Shown here: piece after piece, positions 13,737 to 21,383 of the stretch
How the letters are laid out: each line of letters begins with the position of its first letter
Numbering within the stretch: the first letter of the stretch is position 1
IMG/VR virus record: IMGVR_UViG_3300045966_000076
Coordinates: 1-54,011 of that record
Direction: 5' to 3' (one strand)
Length of the DNA stretch: 54,011 nt
From: a virus
The notes under the pieces: generated by a model
Seen by the model: the letters and a program-made list of their open reading frames with translations, nothing else
Database searches by the model: none
Told to the model about the DNA's origin: nothing
Made by a program: the position numbers and the translations under genes

Positions 13737-15262
13737 CGGCCCCCCGCTTTCGCCTGCGGCTTCGCTGTGACTCCGGACGTCTGGACTGGCTCGCAGCTCT
13801 TCACGTCGACCTTCAGCGCCTTCGCCCAGCTGACCATCTTCGCCTCGTTGCCCGACCAGTCATACCGGAACGTCTCGCCGATCGCGCGGTCGAGCAGCGC
13901 GCGCGACAGTCCGGCCGGCTTCGTCGATCCCGGCAGTCCGTACGCGGCGAGCAGCTTGGCGAAGACCGGCTTCGGCAGCGTGCCGTTCAGCTTCGCGACG
14001 GCCGCGCGCGTCGCCTTTTCCAGCGCCGGCTTGAACGTCTTCCAGCGCAGCTCGCGGGCCTCGCGCTCGGCCTTGTCGCGCGCGTCGCGGGCGGCGAGCG
14101 CGGCTTCCTGGCGCTTGCGATTGCCGGCCGCCGTGGTCTTGCCCGCGGCCTGCGCCTTCTCGCGCTTCTTCTTCTCGTTGACCTCGCGCTTCCAGTGCAC
14201 GACGCACTTGTCGCGCGCGATGCAGACGTCGAAGGCCTGGCCGCGGTCGGCGCCGGCGGCGACGACGCCCAGCGTCGCGTGCTCGCACTTCGGATTCCCA
14301 CGCGTGCCGTCGGCGCGCTTCCATGACTTCGGCCCGTAGGTGCGCTCGTCCTCGTCGCGCGCTTCCGGCTGCGTGTAGTGCTCGTGCGTGATCGCGATGA
14401 GCGCGCGGCGCAGGTTCCGCTCGGCCATCGCCGTCGATGATGCGGTGGCCCGCGCCTGCTGCTCGACGGCGGCGACGCGCTCGGCGACGTCGCCGAAGAC
14501 GAGCGGGGCGGCGTGCGCCGCGTGCTCGACGTCGAACCGCACGTGGTCATCGATCCAGTGCTGCAGTTCGCGGACGGTGACCGCCTTCAGGCCGTAGCTC
14601 GGATCCTTCTTGCGCGCGGCCTCGTCGTACGGCAGACCTTCCTCGCGCGTCCAGAGCCCGCCGCGCTTGTCGCCGTACTCGCCCGTGCCGACGTGAATGA
14701 CGCGGATCTGGTCCTCGGCCTTGAGGCGCGCGATGAGGATCGCGTGCCCGACGGAGATCCGATCGGCGGCGAGGAACTTCTTCGCGGGCGGGATGAGATC
14801 GTTCAGCTTCATCCGGTCCCACACCCACTGCGGCGACATGCCGAGGCGGGCCGCGATCGACTCGGCGCTGTGCTTCGTCGGGTTCGAGTCGATGAGCGCG
14901 CGGTAGCCCTTCGCCTGTTCGAGCGGCGTGAGATCGCGCCGCTGGATGTTCTCGATGAGCTGAATCTCGAGGACGGCCTCGTCGTCGAGCGCGCGGATGA
15001 TCGCCGGGATGTCGGTGACGCCGTTCGCGGCCAGCTTCGAGGCGCGCACGCGTCGCTCGCCGGCGACGATCTCGTAGCCGGACTTGCCGCGCACCTGGCG
15101 CACGAGGATCGGCTGCACGACGCCCTTCTGCTTGATGGATGCCGCGAGCTCGGCGAGGGCCGTCTCGTCGAAGTTCTCGCGCGGCTGCGTCTTCGAGGCG
15201 AAGAGCTGGTCGAGCGGGATGCGCTCGAAGCGGTCGGGTGTTGCCGTCTGGGGTGTAGTCAT
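13733..15262 (-). CDS. parB: ParB/Spo0J family CTP-dependent DNA-binding protein
   Basis: 509 aa. N-terminal CTP-binding domain with all three boxes: TQPR (25-28) with GVVQPILVR (47-55), GERRVRA (68-74) and ENIQRRDLTPLEQA (104-117). A helix-turn-helix follows (SAESIAARLGMSPQWVWDRM, 132-151), as in partition ParBs that load at parS and slide as CTP-bound clamps. The C-terminal 280 residues are unlike chromosomal ParB: a Cys/His group (KCEH, DVCIARDKCVVHW at about 315-350), a Lys/Arg/Ala-rich helix and a further domain. A perfect parS-type palindrome lies at 20195-20210. No ParA is encoded. Roles could include plasmid-prophage maintenance, host ParA use or regulation. Confidence 0.9.
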   Translation of the reverse strand: MTTPQTATPDRFERIPLDQLFASKTQPRENFDETALAELAASIKQKGVVQPILVRQVRGKSGYEIVAGERRVRASKLAANGVTDIPAIIRALDDEAVLEIQLIENIQRRDLTPLEQAKGYRALIDSNPTKHSAESIAARLGMSPQWVWDRMKLNDLIPPAKKFLAADRISVGHAILIARLKAEDQIRVIHVGTGEYGDKRGGLWTREEGLPYDEAARKKDPSYGLKAVTVRELQHWIDDHVRFDVEHAAHAAPLVFGDVAERVAAVEQQARATASSTAMAERNLRRALIAITHEHYTQPEARDEDERTYGPKSWKRADGTRGNPKCEHATLGVVAAGADRGQAFDVCIARDKCVVHWKREVNEKKKREKAQAAGKTTAAGNRKRQEAALAARDARDKAEREARELRWKTFKPALEKATRAAVAKLNGTLPKPVFAKLLAAYGLPGSTKPAGLSRALLDRAIGETFRYDWSGNEAKMVSWAKALKVDVKSCEPVQTSGVTAKPQAKAGGR

Positions 15263-15588
15263 CGGTCGTCGCTCCTTGTGGATTCGAGGGCTTCAGCGAT
15301 CGCGTCGACAGCGGCCTCGGGCGTCTGTCGGCGCAGCGCGGTCAAGTCGAGGCCGATCGCGGCCACCGCGCTAAAACTTTCCGCGTCGCGTTCGGCGAAC
15401 GGATCGCCGGCCGCGCGCTGTTTGTAAATCTCGGCCCAGTCGACCGGGCCCTGTGCGTGCGCGACGCAGCGCAGCATGATGCGGCGCACGCCGGTGAGCG
15501 TGATCACCTGCACCGGCTGGCCGGGCGGGATTTCGCACCAGTCGAACCCGCACCGCTCGTGTCGTTCGGCGAGTCGCCAGCTTCTCAT
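15259..15588 (-). CDS. Hypothetical protein coupled to ParB (109 aa)
   Basis: ATG at 15588, overlapping the upstream nuclease-like gene; its stop overlaps the ParB start (ATGA). The first half is beta-rich with three cysteines (RCGFDWCEIPPGQPVQVI, LRCVAH), the second half helical and acidic. No family recognised; the tight coupling suggests a function with ParB. Confidence 0.6.
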   Translation of the reverse strand: MRSWRLAERHERCGFDWCEIPPGQPVQVITLTGVRRIMLRCVAHAQGPVDWAEIYKQRAAGDPFAERDAESFSAVAAIGLDLTALRRQTPEAAVDAIAEALESTRSDDR

Positions 15589-16193
15589 CGGAAGACCTCA
15601 TCGACGTGCGGGGCGATGCAGCCCGGCTCGCCACAGATCGGACACGGCCGCTGTCGACGCTCGCGATCGCAGCGGTCCTTCAGCCAGCGCGCGATCGTCG
15701 TGCCGTCGGTGAGGTCGGCGATCGGGATCGCCCGGCCGGGGATCAGCAGCGACGTCCGCCGCTCGCGCGGCTCGTAGCAGTTCGCGATCGTCGGGTACGT
15801 CTCGATGCGGCGCCGACTCATGCCGCCGACGAGCTGCACCAACCGCGCGCCGACGGTGCACCAGATGAGCACGACGAGCTGCGCGGTGCGCTTCACCAGC
15901 ATCGAGTTCTTCACCGGCAGGAAGTACGGCCGGGCCTTGCACGCCTTCGTGTCGATGGTCACGCCGGCGACGCGGAAGTCGAAGCCCTCGTCGCCCGTGT
16001 CGCCGGTGAACTCCGGCACCGGCAGGCCGAAGAACATCGCGAAGGACCACTCGGCCGCCCAGCCGATGACGTTCTCGGCTTCCTCGACGGTGGTCATGCG
16101 CGGCGAGGTCCGCGCGGCACAGTGCGCTTGCCGGCGGCGTCCCATCTCGACGGCCAGGTCCCAGTCGGGCGCGGGCATCTCGACGTAGCTCAT
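15585..16193 (-). CDS. PD-(D/E)XK-type nuclease-like protein (202 aa)
   Basis: ATG at 16193. A helix with Glu (WAAEWSFAMFFGL, E48), then GDEGFDF (67-73) and VTIDTKACK (78-86). Together these give the E...D-x-x-F-D...D-T-K arrangement of PD-(D/E)XK endonucleases. A C-terminal CPICGEPGC zinc knuckle follows. It resembles phage Holliday-junction or VRR-type nucleases by order of motifs, but the exact family is unclear. Confidence 0.65.
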   Translation of the reverse strand: MSYVEMPAPDWDLAVEMGRRRQAHCAARTSPRMTTVEEAENVIGWAAEWSFAMFFGLPVPEFTGDTGDEGFDFRVAGVTIDTKACKARPYFLPVKNSMLVKRTAQLVVLIWCTVGARLVQLVGGMSRRRIETYPTIANCYEPRERRTSLLIPGRAIPIADLTDGTTIARWLKDRCDRERRQRPCPICGEPGCIAPHVDEVFR

Positions 16194-16993
16194 CCCGTCC
16201 TCCGATCGCGATCGAGTCGCAGCCGGCGCTGCCGCTCACGCGCGCCGCGGCGGGCGATCACCGCGTCGACGACGGCCGTCAGATCGCGCGGGTGCGGCGA
16301 GGCGCTTGTCAGCTCCTGCACGACGAAGCGGCCCAGCTCGGCGACCAGCTCGCCGGGCTTCGGGCCGAGGGCGTCGACGTAGGGCGGGCCCGACTCGATG
16401 AGCGCGTGCACCTTCGCGTGCAGGTGCCGCCGCAGTTCCCAGACTTCGAGATCCATGCGCGCCAGTCCCGCGCGTCGGCGCGGCTCTTCCGGATCTGGAT
16501 CTTCTACGGGGACGGGGACGGGATCGCGCGCGCGCGCGAGCGCCGCGGATTCCGCTCGGAGTCCGCCCGGATTCCGCTCGGAGTCCGCCCGGATTCCGCT
16601 CGGCGTCCGCCCGGACGCTGCGCCGGACTTCCGCGCCCGCGCGGCCCGCTTGCGGGCGGCATCCTGTGCCCGTTTTTCCTTCACGTCGGCGGCGTCCGGG
16701 TTGTGGTGTTCCCAGTCGTGAAACTGATAGCCCGGCTCGTCGTTGACCTGCGTCTTCTTGAACAGCCCGGCGCGCGCGCACGCATTCATCACGGTCTCGG
16801 CCCGCGCGTCGGTGCGGAAGGTCTGCACCGCGATCGCCGGGACGAAGCCGTCGGTCAGATACTTCGAGGCGTACAGGCCCGCTTCGAGCCAGACGGCGGC
16901 GACCCGCCCGATGTGCTTGGGCCCGCCGAGCATCCGCGCGGCGGCTAGGACCTTCGGATGGTCGAGGAACTGGTCATCAACCTTGAACCACAT
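16190..16993 (-). CDS. Replication-initiator-like protein (267 aa)
   Basis: ATG at 16993. The N-terminus (MWFKVDDQFLDHPKVLAAAR, then VAAVWLEAGLYASKYLTDGF) is the winged-helix start seen in many phage replication or primosome-loading proteins, here followed by FQVHDWEHHNP-like YQFHDWEHHNPDAADVKEKR. The middle is a low-complexity Arg/Ser/Pro linker containing the 22-bp repeats at 16546-16611. The C-terminus is helical. Its place just after the recombination genes fits an initiator role. No origin is visible. Confidence 0.65.
   Translation of the reverse strand: MWFKVDDQFLDHPKVLAAARMLGGPKHIGRVAAVWLEAGLYASKYLTDGFVPAIAVQTFRTDARAETVMNACARAGLFKKTQVNDEPGYQFHDWEHHNPDAADVKEKRAQDAARKRAARARKSGAASGRTPSGIRADSERNPGGLRAESAALARARDPVPVPVEDPDPEEPRRRAGLARMDLEVWELRRHLHAKVHALIESGPPYVDALGPKPGELVAELGRFVVQELTSASPHPRDLTAVVDAVIARRGARERQRRLRLDRDRRTG
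16546..16611. repeat. Three tandem 22-bp repeats inside the replication-initiator-like gene
   Basis: Unit CGGATTCCGCTCGGAGTCCG plus CC, at 16546-16567, 16568-16589 and 16590-16611 (third copy with one A to C change). Because 22 is not a multiple of three, each copy is read in a different frame within the host gene's linker. This suggests that the DNA sequence, not the peptide, is repeated. Iterons or slippage are possible explanations. Confidence 0.85.
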
Positions 16994-17004
16994 GGGGCGG
17001 TCCT

Positions 17005-17793
17005 TCAGCGGCGAGCCGCGACGTCGGGCGTCTCGAACGCGCGCAGGCCGGGGATCCGATTGAGGCCCTCGCGCATCGCGCGGGCCATTTCGTTGATCGT
17101 CATCTGGCGCGCGTCGAGCAGGTGCCGTAGTTCCGGCTGCGCGAGGCAGTGCTTGATGAGCTGCAGATCGCTGGTCGCGACCTCGCGAAGTCGCAGCGCG
17201 TGCGCGTGTTCGGGGTGCGCGGCGCAGTGCGCGACGAACGCACGCAGGTCGACGCAGCTGCCGGTCCACGTCATGCGATGCACGATGCCGGCGACCCGCG
17301 GCGGCCGCGGCGGGACGACGGGCACGGACGGGGCCGGGGCCTGGATCTGTTCCTCGACGATCTGCTCGGCCTGCTGCACGAGACCGACGTCGCCCCAGCC
17401 CTTGCCTTCCTTCTCCAGCGCGGCCGCGCGTTCGAGCGCCTCGGCGTCGGCGCGCAGTCGTTCTTCTTCCTCCCGTCGACGCTGCTGCTCGCGCGCCCGT
17501 CGCGCCTTGAGTTCCTTGTAGTCGACGAGATGGTCCTTGATGATGCGTTCGGCCTGGATGAGCGGCGTGCGCACGTCGGCCTTCTTCGCCTTCGCGGTGG
17601 CGACGGCCCGCTCGGCGTCCTTGATGATCGGATCGAAGGCCTGGTCGGCTTCGTCGAGCAGCGCCTTGATGCCCTTGAGCAGCTCGGCGGCGGCGACATA
17701 CGCGTCGTCGGTGTCGACGACGGTCGCGCGCGCGCGGTCGGGCCACGTGAGTGCCTTCTGCAGGACGGCCTGCCGGGGGTCAGAGACAGCCAT
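17005..17793 (-). CDS. Coiled-coil protein next to the recombination genes (262 aa)
   Basis: ATG at 17793. Long charged helix (FDPIIKDAERAVATAKAKKA, LKARRAREQQRRREEEERLR) forming a coiled coil, a Pro/Val linker (QAPAPSVPVVPPRPP), then a compact C-terminal domain (SCVDLRAFVAHCAAHPEHAH...). Proteins of this shape are common beside RecT/Bet annealases in phages. Their role is unknown. Confidence 0.65.
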   Translation of the reverse strand: MAVSDPRQAVLQKALTWPDRARATVVDTDDAYVAAAELLKGIKALLDEADQAFDPIIKDAERAVATAKAKKADVRTPLIQAERIIKDHLVDYKELKARRAREQQRRREEEERLRADAEALERAAALEKEGKGWGDVGLVQQAEQIVEEQIQAPAPSVPVVPPRPPRVAGIVHRMTWTGSCVDLRAFVAHCAAHPEHAHALRLREVATSDLQLIKHCLAQPELRHLLDARQMTINEMARAMREGLNRIPGLRAFETPDVAARR

Positions 17794-18424
17794 GATGTGC
17801 GATTCTCCAGCGCACGATGCGAAGTGCGGACAAGAAGATCTGCTCGTCGCCCGGCTGCTCGTACGGGACAAGCCGGTAGGTCCCGTCGCCGGGCAGGATG
17901 AGCGCCTTGCGATCGAAGAGCACCGGCACGGCGTAGAGCCGCCGCGCCATCCACGCGTAGGCCGCGAGCTGGATCGCGGTAGCCGGCGACTCGCCCGGCT
18001 TGATGTCGTAGAGTCGACGTCGACGCGGGTGATCGTTGGGATGCCGCACGATGAGGTCGAGCGTGCCGGCGACGTGATGTGTGCGGTCGGACACGATCTG
18101 CTCGCAGAACTCGACCGCGCCGCCGACTTCCTGGCGGAACTTCCGGTAGCCGGTGAGATAGCCGACGAGCCGCTCGTCGAGTCGGTCCTCGTCGAGCGCC
18201 CCTTCGTTCTCCAGCGCGACCATCTGATGAACCTTCTGGCCGCGGTCGCGGTGCCACTCCGTGAACCACGGCGCGCTGTAGTCGGTCAGCTTCACGGCGC
18301 CGAGGATGCGCGTCACGCCCTGCAGTTCGATGTCGCCGGCGAAGTACTGATGCGACGCCGAGCGCCAGACGTCGCCGAGCCCGATCGCCTGCTTCAAATC
18401 AGCGAGCGCGTCGTGTCCAGTCAT
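17780..18424 (-). CDS. RecB/Cas4-like exonuclease of the PD-(D/E)XK superfamily
   Basis: 214 aa, ATG at 18424 overlapping the Bet stop. Motifs of single-domain phage exonucleases in order: G-x-x-V-H (62-66), VSDRTHHVAGTLDLIV (111-126, catalytic Asp 123), YDIKPG (139-144, the D-x-K pair) and IQLAAYAWM (151-159). Partnered by the annealase gene directly upstream, it should provide 5'-end resection as lambda Exo does for Bet. Confidence 0.8.
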   Translation of the reverse strand: MTGHDALADLKQAIGLGDVWRSASHQYFAGDIELQGVTRILGAVKLTDYSAPWFTEWHRDRGQKVHQMVALENEGALDEDRLDERLVGYLTGYRKFRQEVGGAVEFCEQIVSDRTHHVAGTLDLIVRHPNDHPRRRRLYDIKPGESPATAIQLAAYAWMARRLYAVPVLFDRKALILPGDGTYRLVPYEQPGDEQIFLSALRIVRWRIAHHGCL

Positions 18425-19308
18425 CGCGCGCCCTCCGTGTGCTCGACGCGGCGGCAGGCCTCGTCGTAGACGTCGCGGGTCAAGTCGCGCGTGTGCTCGA
18501 TGCCGTACGTCTTCTTCAGCCAGTCGCGCAGCTGCTCCTTCGACCAGCCGGCGCCCATCGCGATCGCGAAGATGCGCTTGTCCTGCTGCTCGGAGATCTT
18601 CGCCGGGGCCGCCCCGGTCTTCCGCTCGGGCGTCGCGATCGGCGTCGCGACGGGCGCGGTCGTCGAGCTGCCGACCGGCTTCGGCTCGCGCGGCGGATCG
18701 TTCCTGGCCTGATCCATTTCCTCGAACGTGTGCAGGTCGCCGAGCTGCTGCGGGAAGGCCTTGCGCAGCGCGAGCGCCTCGGCGCACTTGGCGAGCTGGC
18801 CGTGCGGCATCTTGAGCCACATGAAGTTGTTCTTCTCGTCGGGCAAGTACTCCGCCCAGCGCGCGGTCGCCGTGAACGGGCACTTCCAGCCCTTCACTTC
18901 GCGATAGACCGTGACGGTCGCCGCGAAGTCCGGCGTGTTCTCGCCGGTGAAGACCGCGTCGTCGGTGCCCATGTGTTCACGCGACTCGGCCGCACGCGAG
19001 CGGAAGAAGTCGATCGACGTGACGGGCGTGTACTTGCCGCCGCGCTTCGTGAAGTGGATCAGCTTGTCGAGCGGGTGCACCCCGCGTCGCTTGCAGTCGT
19101 AGAAGAAGAGTCGCAGCTCGACGTCGGTCGCGTCGGGCGCGATCGTCGCCTTGATGAGGTCGACCTGCTCGGCCGTGATGACGACCTCGGGCAACTGGTC
19201 GGGCATCGGGGCAATCGCGGTCGGCTGCGCGTTCTGGCGCAGCGTGGCGGCGACGTCTTCGTCGCTCATGTGGCCGCCGCCGGGCTTCGTGATGGTGCGT
19301 TCGGTCAT
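18421..19308 (-). CDS. bet: Bet/RecT-family single-strand annealing protein
   Basis: 295 aa, ATG at 19308 (an internal ATG at residue 14 is an alternative). The core is the lambda Bet type: LFFYDCKRRGVHPLDKLIH (66-84), GKYTPVTSIDFFRSRAAESR, and GQLAKCAEALALRKAFPQQL...TFEEMDQ. A Pro/Thr linker and a helical C-terminal domain (SKEQLRDWLKKTYGI) follow. Together with the exonuclease this makes a Red-like recombination pair, useful for making circular or concatemeric DNA and for gene exchange. Confidence 0.9.
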   Translation of the reverse strand: MTERTITKPGGGHMSDEDVAATLRQNAQPTAIAPMPDQLPEVVITAEQVDLIKATIAPDATDVELRLFFYDCKRRGVHPLDKLIHFTKRGGKYTPVTSIDFFRSRAAESREHMGTDDAVFTGENTPDFAATVTVYREVKGWKCPFTATARWAEYLPDEKNNFMWLKMPHGQLAKCAEALALRKAFPQQLGDLHTFEEMDQARNDPPREPKPVGSSTTAPVATPIATPERKTGAAPAKISEQQDKRIFAIAMGAGWSKEQLRDWLKKTYGIEHTRDLTRDVYDEACRRVEHTEGAR

Positions 19309-19529
19309 CGGGATCCTTTCAGCGCGACCGTCGCCGGGCCGCTCGCGCGTTCGAGCAGTGTCATCACGAGCGGGACACCGCTGAAGGGCACGGCCGGCTG
19401 CAAGAGCCAGACGTTGCCGCGTGCGTCGACGTAGTCCCAGCCGCGCCGGTCGCCGCGGCGGGTGATGGTGTTCGCTTCTCGATGGGTGACCTCGGCCGCA
19501 GGTGGCCGATCGGCGATGTGCAGGGGCAT
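19305..19529 (-). CDS. Small hypothetical protein (74 aa)
   Basis: ATG at 19529 with the strongest ribosome site in this region (AAGGAGG, seven bases away), immediately after a terminator-like hairpin. Sequence contains RGWDYVDARGNVWLLQP and AVPFSGVPLVMTLLE. Overlaps the Bet start by four bases. Function unknown; it heads the recombination gene set. Confidence 0.6.
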   Translation of the reverse strand: MPLHIADRPPAAEVTHREANTITRRGDRRGWDYVDARGNVWLLQPAVPFSGVPLVMTLLERASGPATVALKGSR

Positions 19530-19544
19530 GACGGACCTCCTTGG

Positions 19545-19610
19545 AAAAAACGAAGGCGGGGGACGCGGCCGCGTAGAAGACAATCGCGGGCGCCGCGCGG
19601 CCCCCGCCGC
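19545..19610 (-). terminator. Terminator or attenuator before the recombination genes
   Basis: On the minus strand GGCGGGGG (19601-19608) pairs with CCCCCGCC (19555-19562) around a GC-rich loop, followed four bases later by TTTTTT (19545-19550). The T-run directly precedes the ribosome site of the 19529 gene. It could therefore end the upstream transcript or act as an attenuator. Confidence 0.55.
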
Positions 19611-19612
19611 TT

Positions 19613-19762
19613 TCAGCTGAGTAACGTGACGAGCAGGATGACGACGAGCGGGCCGAGCAGCAGCACGGCCCATGTGATCTTCGTCGCGCGCGACGCGACC
19701 GGGATCGGCCGCGACAGATAGTCTTCGAGTTCGGGCGTCCAGAGCAGTCGGGGAGTTTTCAT
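19613..19762 (-). CDS. Single-pass membrane protein (49 aa)
   Basis: ATG at 19762 overlapping the upstream stop. A cytoplasmic N-terminus (KTPRLLWTPELEDYLSRPIP) and a C-terminal membrane helix (ITWAVLLLGPLVVILLVTLL) that runs to the end, i.e. a tail-anchored protein. Unknown role. Confidence 0.6.
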   Translation of the reverse strand: MKTPRLLWTPELEDYLSRPIPVASRATKITWAVLLLGPLVVILLVTLLS

Positions 19763-19884
19763 CGCGTCACCGCCTTGTCGAGCCAGCGCAGGAAGCGACG
19801 ACCGGCGCGCGTGCCCTCCAGCACGAACCCGCCGAGCGTCCACAGCGTGAAGACGATCAGGAAGATGCCGACCGATTCGATCAT
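19759..19884 (-). CDS. Single-pass membrane protein (41 aa)
   Basis: ATG at 19884 overlapping the regulator stop. N-terminal membrane helix (VGIFLIVFTLWTLGGFVLEG) and a basic cytoplasmic tail (RAGRRFLRWLDKAVTR). Coupled to the 49-aa tail-anchored protein; the pair have opposite topology. Confidence 0.6.
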   Translation of the reverse strand: MIESVGIFLIVFTLWTLGGFVLEGTRAGRRFLRWLDKAVTR

Positions 19885-20108
19885 CGCAGGCCTCCGATCG
19901 CGGCGAGGTCCTCGCGGAACTCGGCCGCGGCGATTCCGGTGAGCTGCCAAATCTTCGACGCGAGCGTGACCGACGGCTGGCGGGTGCCCGAGAGAATCAT
20001 CGAGAGATGAGCCGGGGAGATGTCGAGCGCGGCAGCGAGCCAGTTCTGATCCTGCTTCGCGACGTCGTCGAGCCACGTGCGCAGACGGACGTGTCCGTTC
20101 GTTTTCAC
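19881..20108 (-). CDS. Cro/CI-like helix-turn-helix regulator (75 aa)
   Basis: GTG start at 20108. Helix-turn-helix of the HTH_3 type: NWLAAALDISPAHLSMILSG (22-41), then TRQPSVTLASKIWQLTGI. No dimerisation domain, so Cro-like in size. It is the first gene after the 247-bp intergenic region with the parS-like site. A candidate promoter lies so close that the message would be nearly leaderless, as for some phage repressors. Likely controls the downstream recombination and accessory genes. Confidence 0.8.
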   Translation of the reverse strand: MKTNGHVRLRTWLDDVAKQDQNWLAAALDISPAHLSMILSGTRQPSVTLASKIWQLTGIAAAEFREDLAAIGGLR

Positions 20109-20117
20109 AGTGAGCGA

Positions 20118-20147
20118 ACTTTACAAAAACGAAAGACGCCCCGGCAA
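20118..20147 (-). promoter_or_regulatory. Candidate promoter for the Cro/CI-like regulator
   Basis: TTGCCG (20142-20147), an 18-base spacer and TAAAGT (20118-20123) on the minus strand, with 4 of 6 matches to each sigma70 box. The expected start would be within a few bases of the GTG start codon, giving a leaderless or nearly leaderless message. Confidence 0.4.
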
Positions 20148-20194
20148 GCCCTTTCTGCAGGCCCCACGGCAAAAGTTCCGCCGGGCCGTGCCGT

Positions 20195-20210
20195 GGTTCC
20201 ACGTGGAACG
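20195..20210. promoter_or_regulatory. parS-type ParB-binding site
   Basis: GGTTCCACGTGGAACG contains the perfect 14-bp palindrome GTTCCACGTGGAAC (20196-20209). It matches the general bacterial parS core GTTNCACGTGNAAC at every specified position and equals the high-GC variant known from pseudomonads. Scanning for CACGTG elsewhere in the window, I found no second site with matching arms. It lies in the only sizeable intergenic region of the middle genome and the phage encodes ParB. Confidence 0.75.
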
Positions 20211-20355
20211 GCGCCGCGACGGGCGCCGCGACGTCCGGCGGGGGTCCGTCGGGCGGGTGACCTACACGGGCCCGATGGTCGGGACACACGCGCGCGATTG
20301 CAGGCAAACCCGCGAGAATCCCGCAGGAACGACGATCGCGCAGGGGGTCCGTGGG

Positions 20356-21162
20356 TCAGCTCGTCGAGGGCCCCGGCCGGCGCCTGGCGGGGACGCCGGC
20401 GTCCCGCGGGGGGTCGCCTCGAGGCGCGGCCGCGCCTGGCGCCTCGAGCTGGGCCTGGTCGGGCCGAGCTGGGCCTGGTCGGGTCTGGGTCCACGGCGGC
20501 CGGAGCAGGACCCGCTCGTACCACGCGTCTTCGTCCTTGACGAACGTGCGAAAGGCCGCGAGCGCGCGCTCGAACCCGCGCACGGTCCCGCCCCGATCGG
20601 GGTGCGCGGCCAGCATCGCCGCGCGCAGCGCGGTCCAGCGCGCGAGCGCGAACTGGTCGTGCGCCTCGATCGAGACGCACGCCTCGCCGAGCTGACGCCA
20701 GCGGGGTCGTGGCAGCGGGACCGGCCGCGTCGGACGTGTCGGCACGAGCGCGACGCGGACGGCCTCAGCCAGCCGGCGCTGTGTGCGGTACTCCCGCTGC
20801 CGCACGCGCGAGCACGCGCGACAGACGCGCTGCCGGCCGGTCTGGATCGTGTTCGTCTCGTCGAATGGATGGCCCCGCGTGCAGGTCTCCTTCGTGCGGC
20901 GGCGGTCGGCACTCGCGCGGCCGGCGGCGGCGATCGACGCGCGCATCTTGTCCGTCATCCCGCTCGGCCCGTAGCGGGCGCGTCGCGTCTCGGCCGCCTG
21001 TCGACTGCCCTCCGATCGCGTCGCGTGTCGGAGTCGCGACCAGATCTGATAGCAGCGCAGACAGTGCAGGACCCACTTGCCGATCCGGCGGTGAAAGTAC
21101 CGGCGGCCGTGCTCGACGTAGAGATGCCCGCGTCGGCATCGCTTCGCGCGCTGCCAGCTCAC
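20356..21162 (-). CDS. Double zinc-ribbon protein with J-domain-like segment (268 aa)
   Basis: GTG start coupled to the upstream stop (GTGA). Two zinc ribbons: C9/H13/C34/C37 (CRRGHLY...HCLRCYQ) and C94/H98/C114/C117 (CTRGHPF...CRACSRVRQREYR), the latter typical of phage HNH-neighbour proteins. Residues about 176-206 (TALRAAMLAAHPDRGGTVRG) look like the second half of a DnaJ J-domain with the HPD motif at 187-189. The tail is Pro/Arg/Ala low complexity. No nuclease residues seen. Could bind DNA and recruit host DnaK, but that is inference. Confidence 0.65.
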   Translation of the reverse strand: MSWQRAKRCRRGHLYVEHGRRYFHRRIGKWVLHCLRCYQIWSRLRHATRSEGSRQAAETRRARYGPSGMTDKMRASIAAAGRASADRRRTKETCTRGHPFDETNTIQTGRQRVCRACSRVRQREYRTQRRLAEAVRVALVPTRPTRPVPLPRPRWRQLGEACVSIEAHDQFALARWTALRAAMLAAHPDRGGTVRGFERALAAFRTFVKDEDAWYERVLLRPPWTQTRPGPARPDQAQLEAPGAAAPRGDPPRDAGVPARRRPGPSTS

Positions 21163-21383
21163 CGGCCTCGGCGGGCCTTCCGGCCGACGTCGATGTACGC
21201 GCCGGTCGCTTCGCGCATCACGGCTTCGTCGAGCGCGTAGTAGGTGACCTTCTGGTGCGCGTCGGCGCCGGGCGCGACGAACCAGTGCCGCTCGCGCCGC
21301 CATCCGCGACGCACGAGCCAGCGCGCCAGCGACTCGTAGGTCTGCTGGAGCGTCATCATCGGCAGGTGGTTCGTCTCGCTCAT
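21159..21383 (-). CDS. Hypothetical protein (74 aa)
   Basis: ATG at 21383, overlapping the stop of the proline-linker protein gene. Compact sequence with a helix (LQQTYESLARWLVRRGWRRE) and a beta region (RHWFVAPGADAHQKVTYYAL) ending in basic residues. No family recognised. Confidence 0.6.
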   Translation of the reverse strand: MSETNHLPMMTLQQTYESLARWLVRRGWRRERHWFVAPGADAHQKVTYYALDEAVMREATGAYIDVGRKARRGR

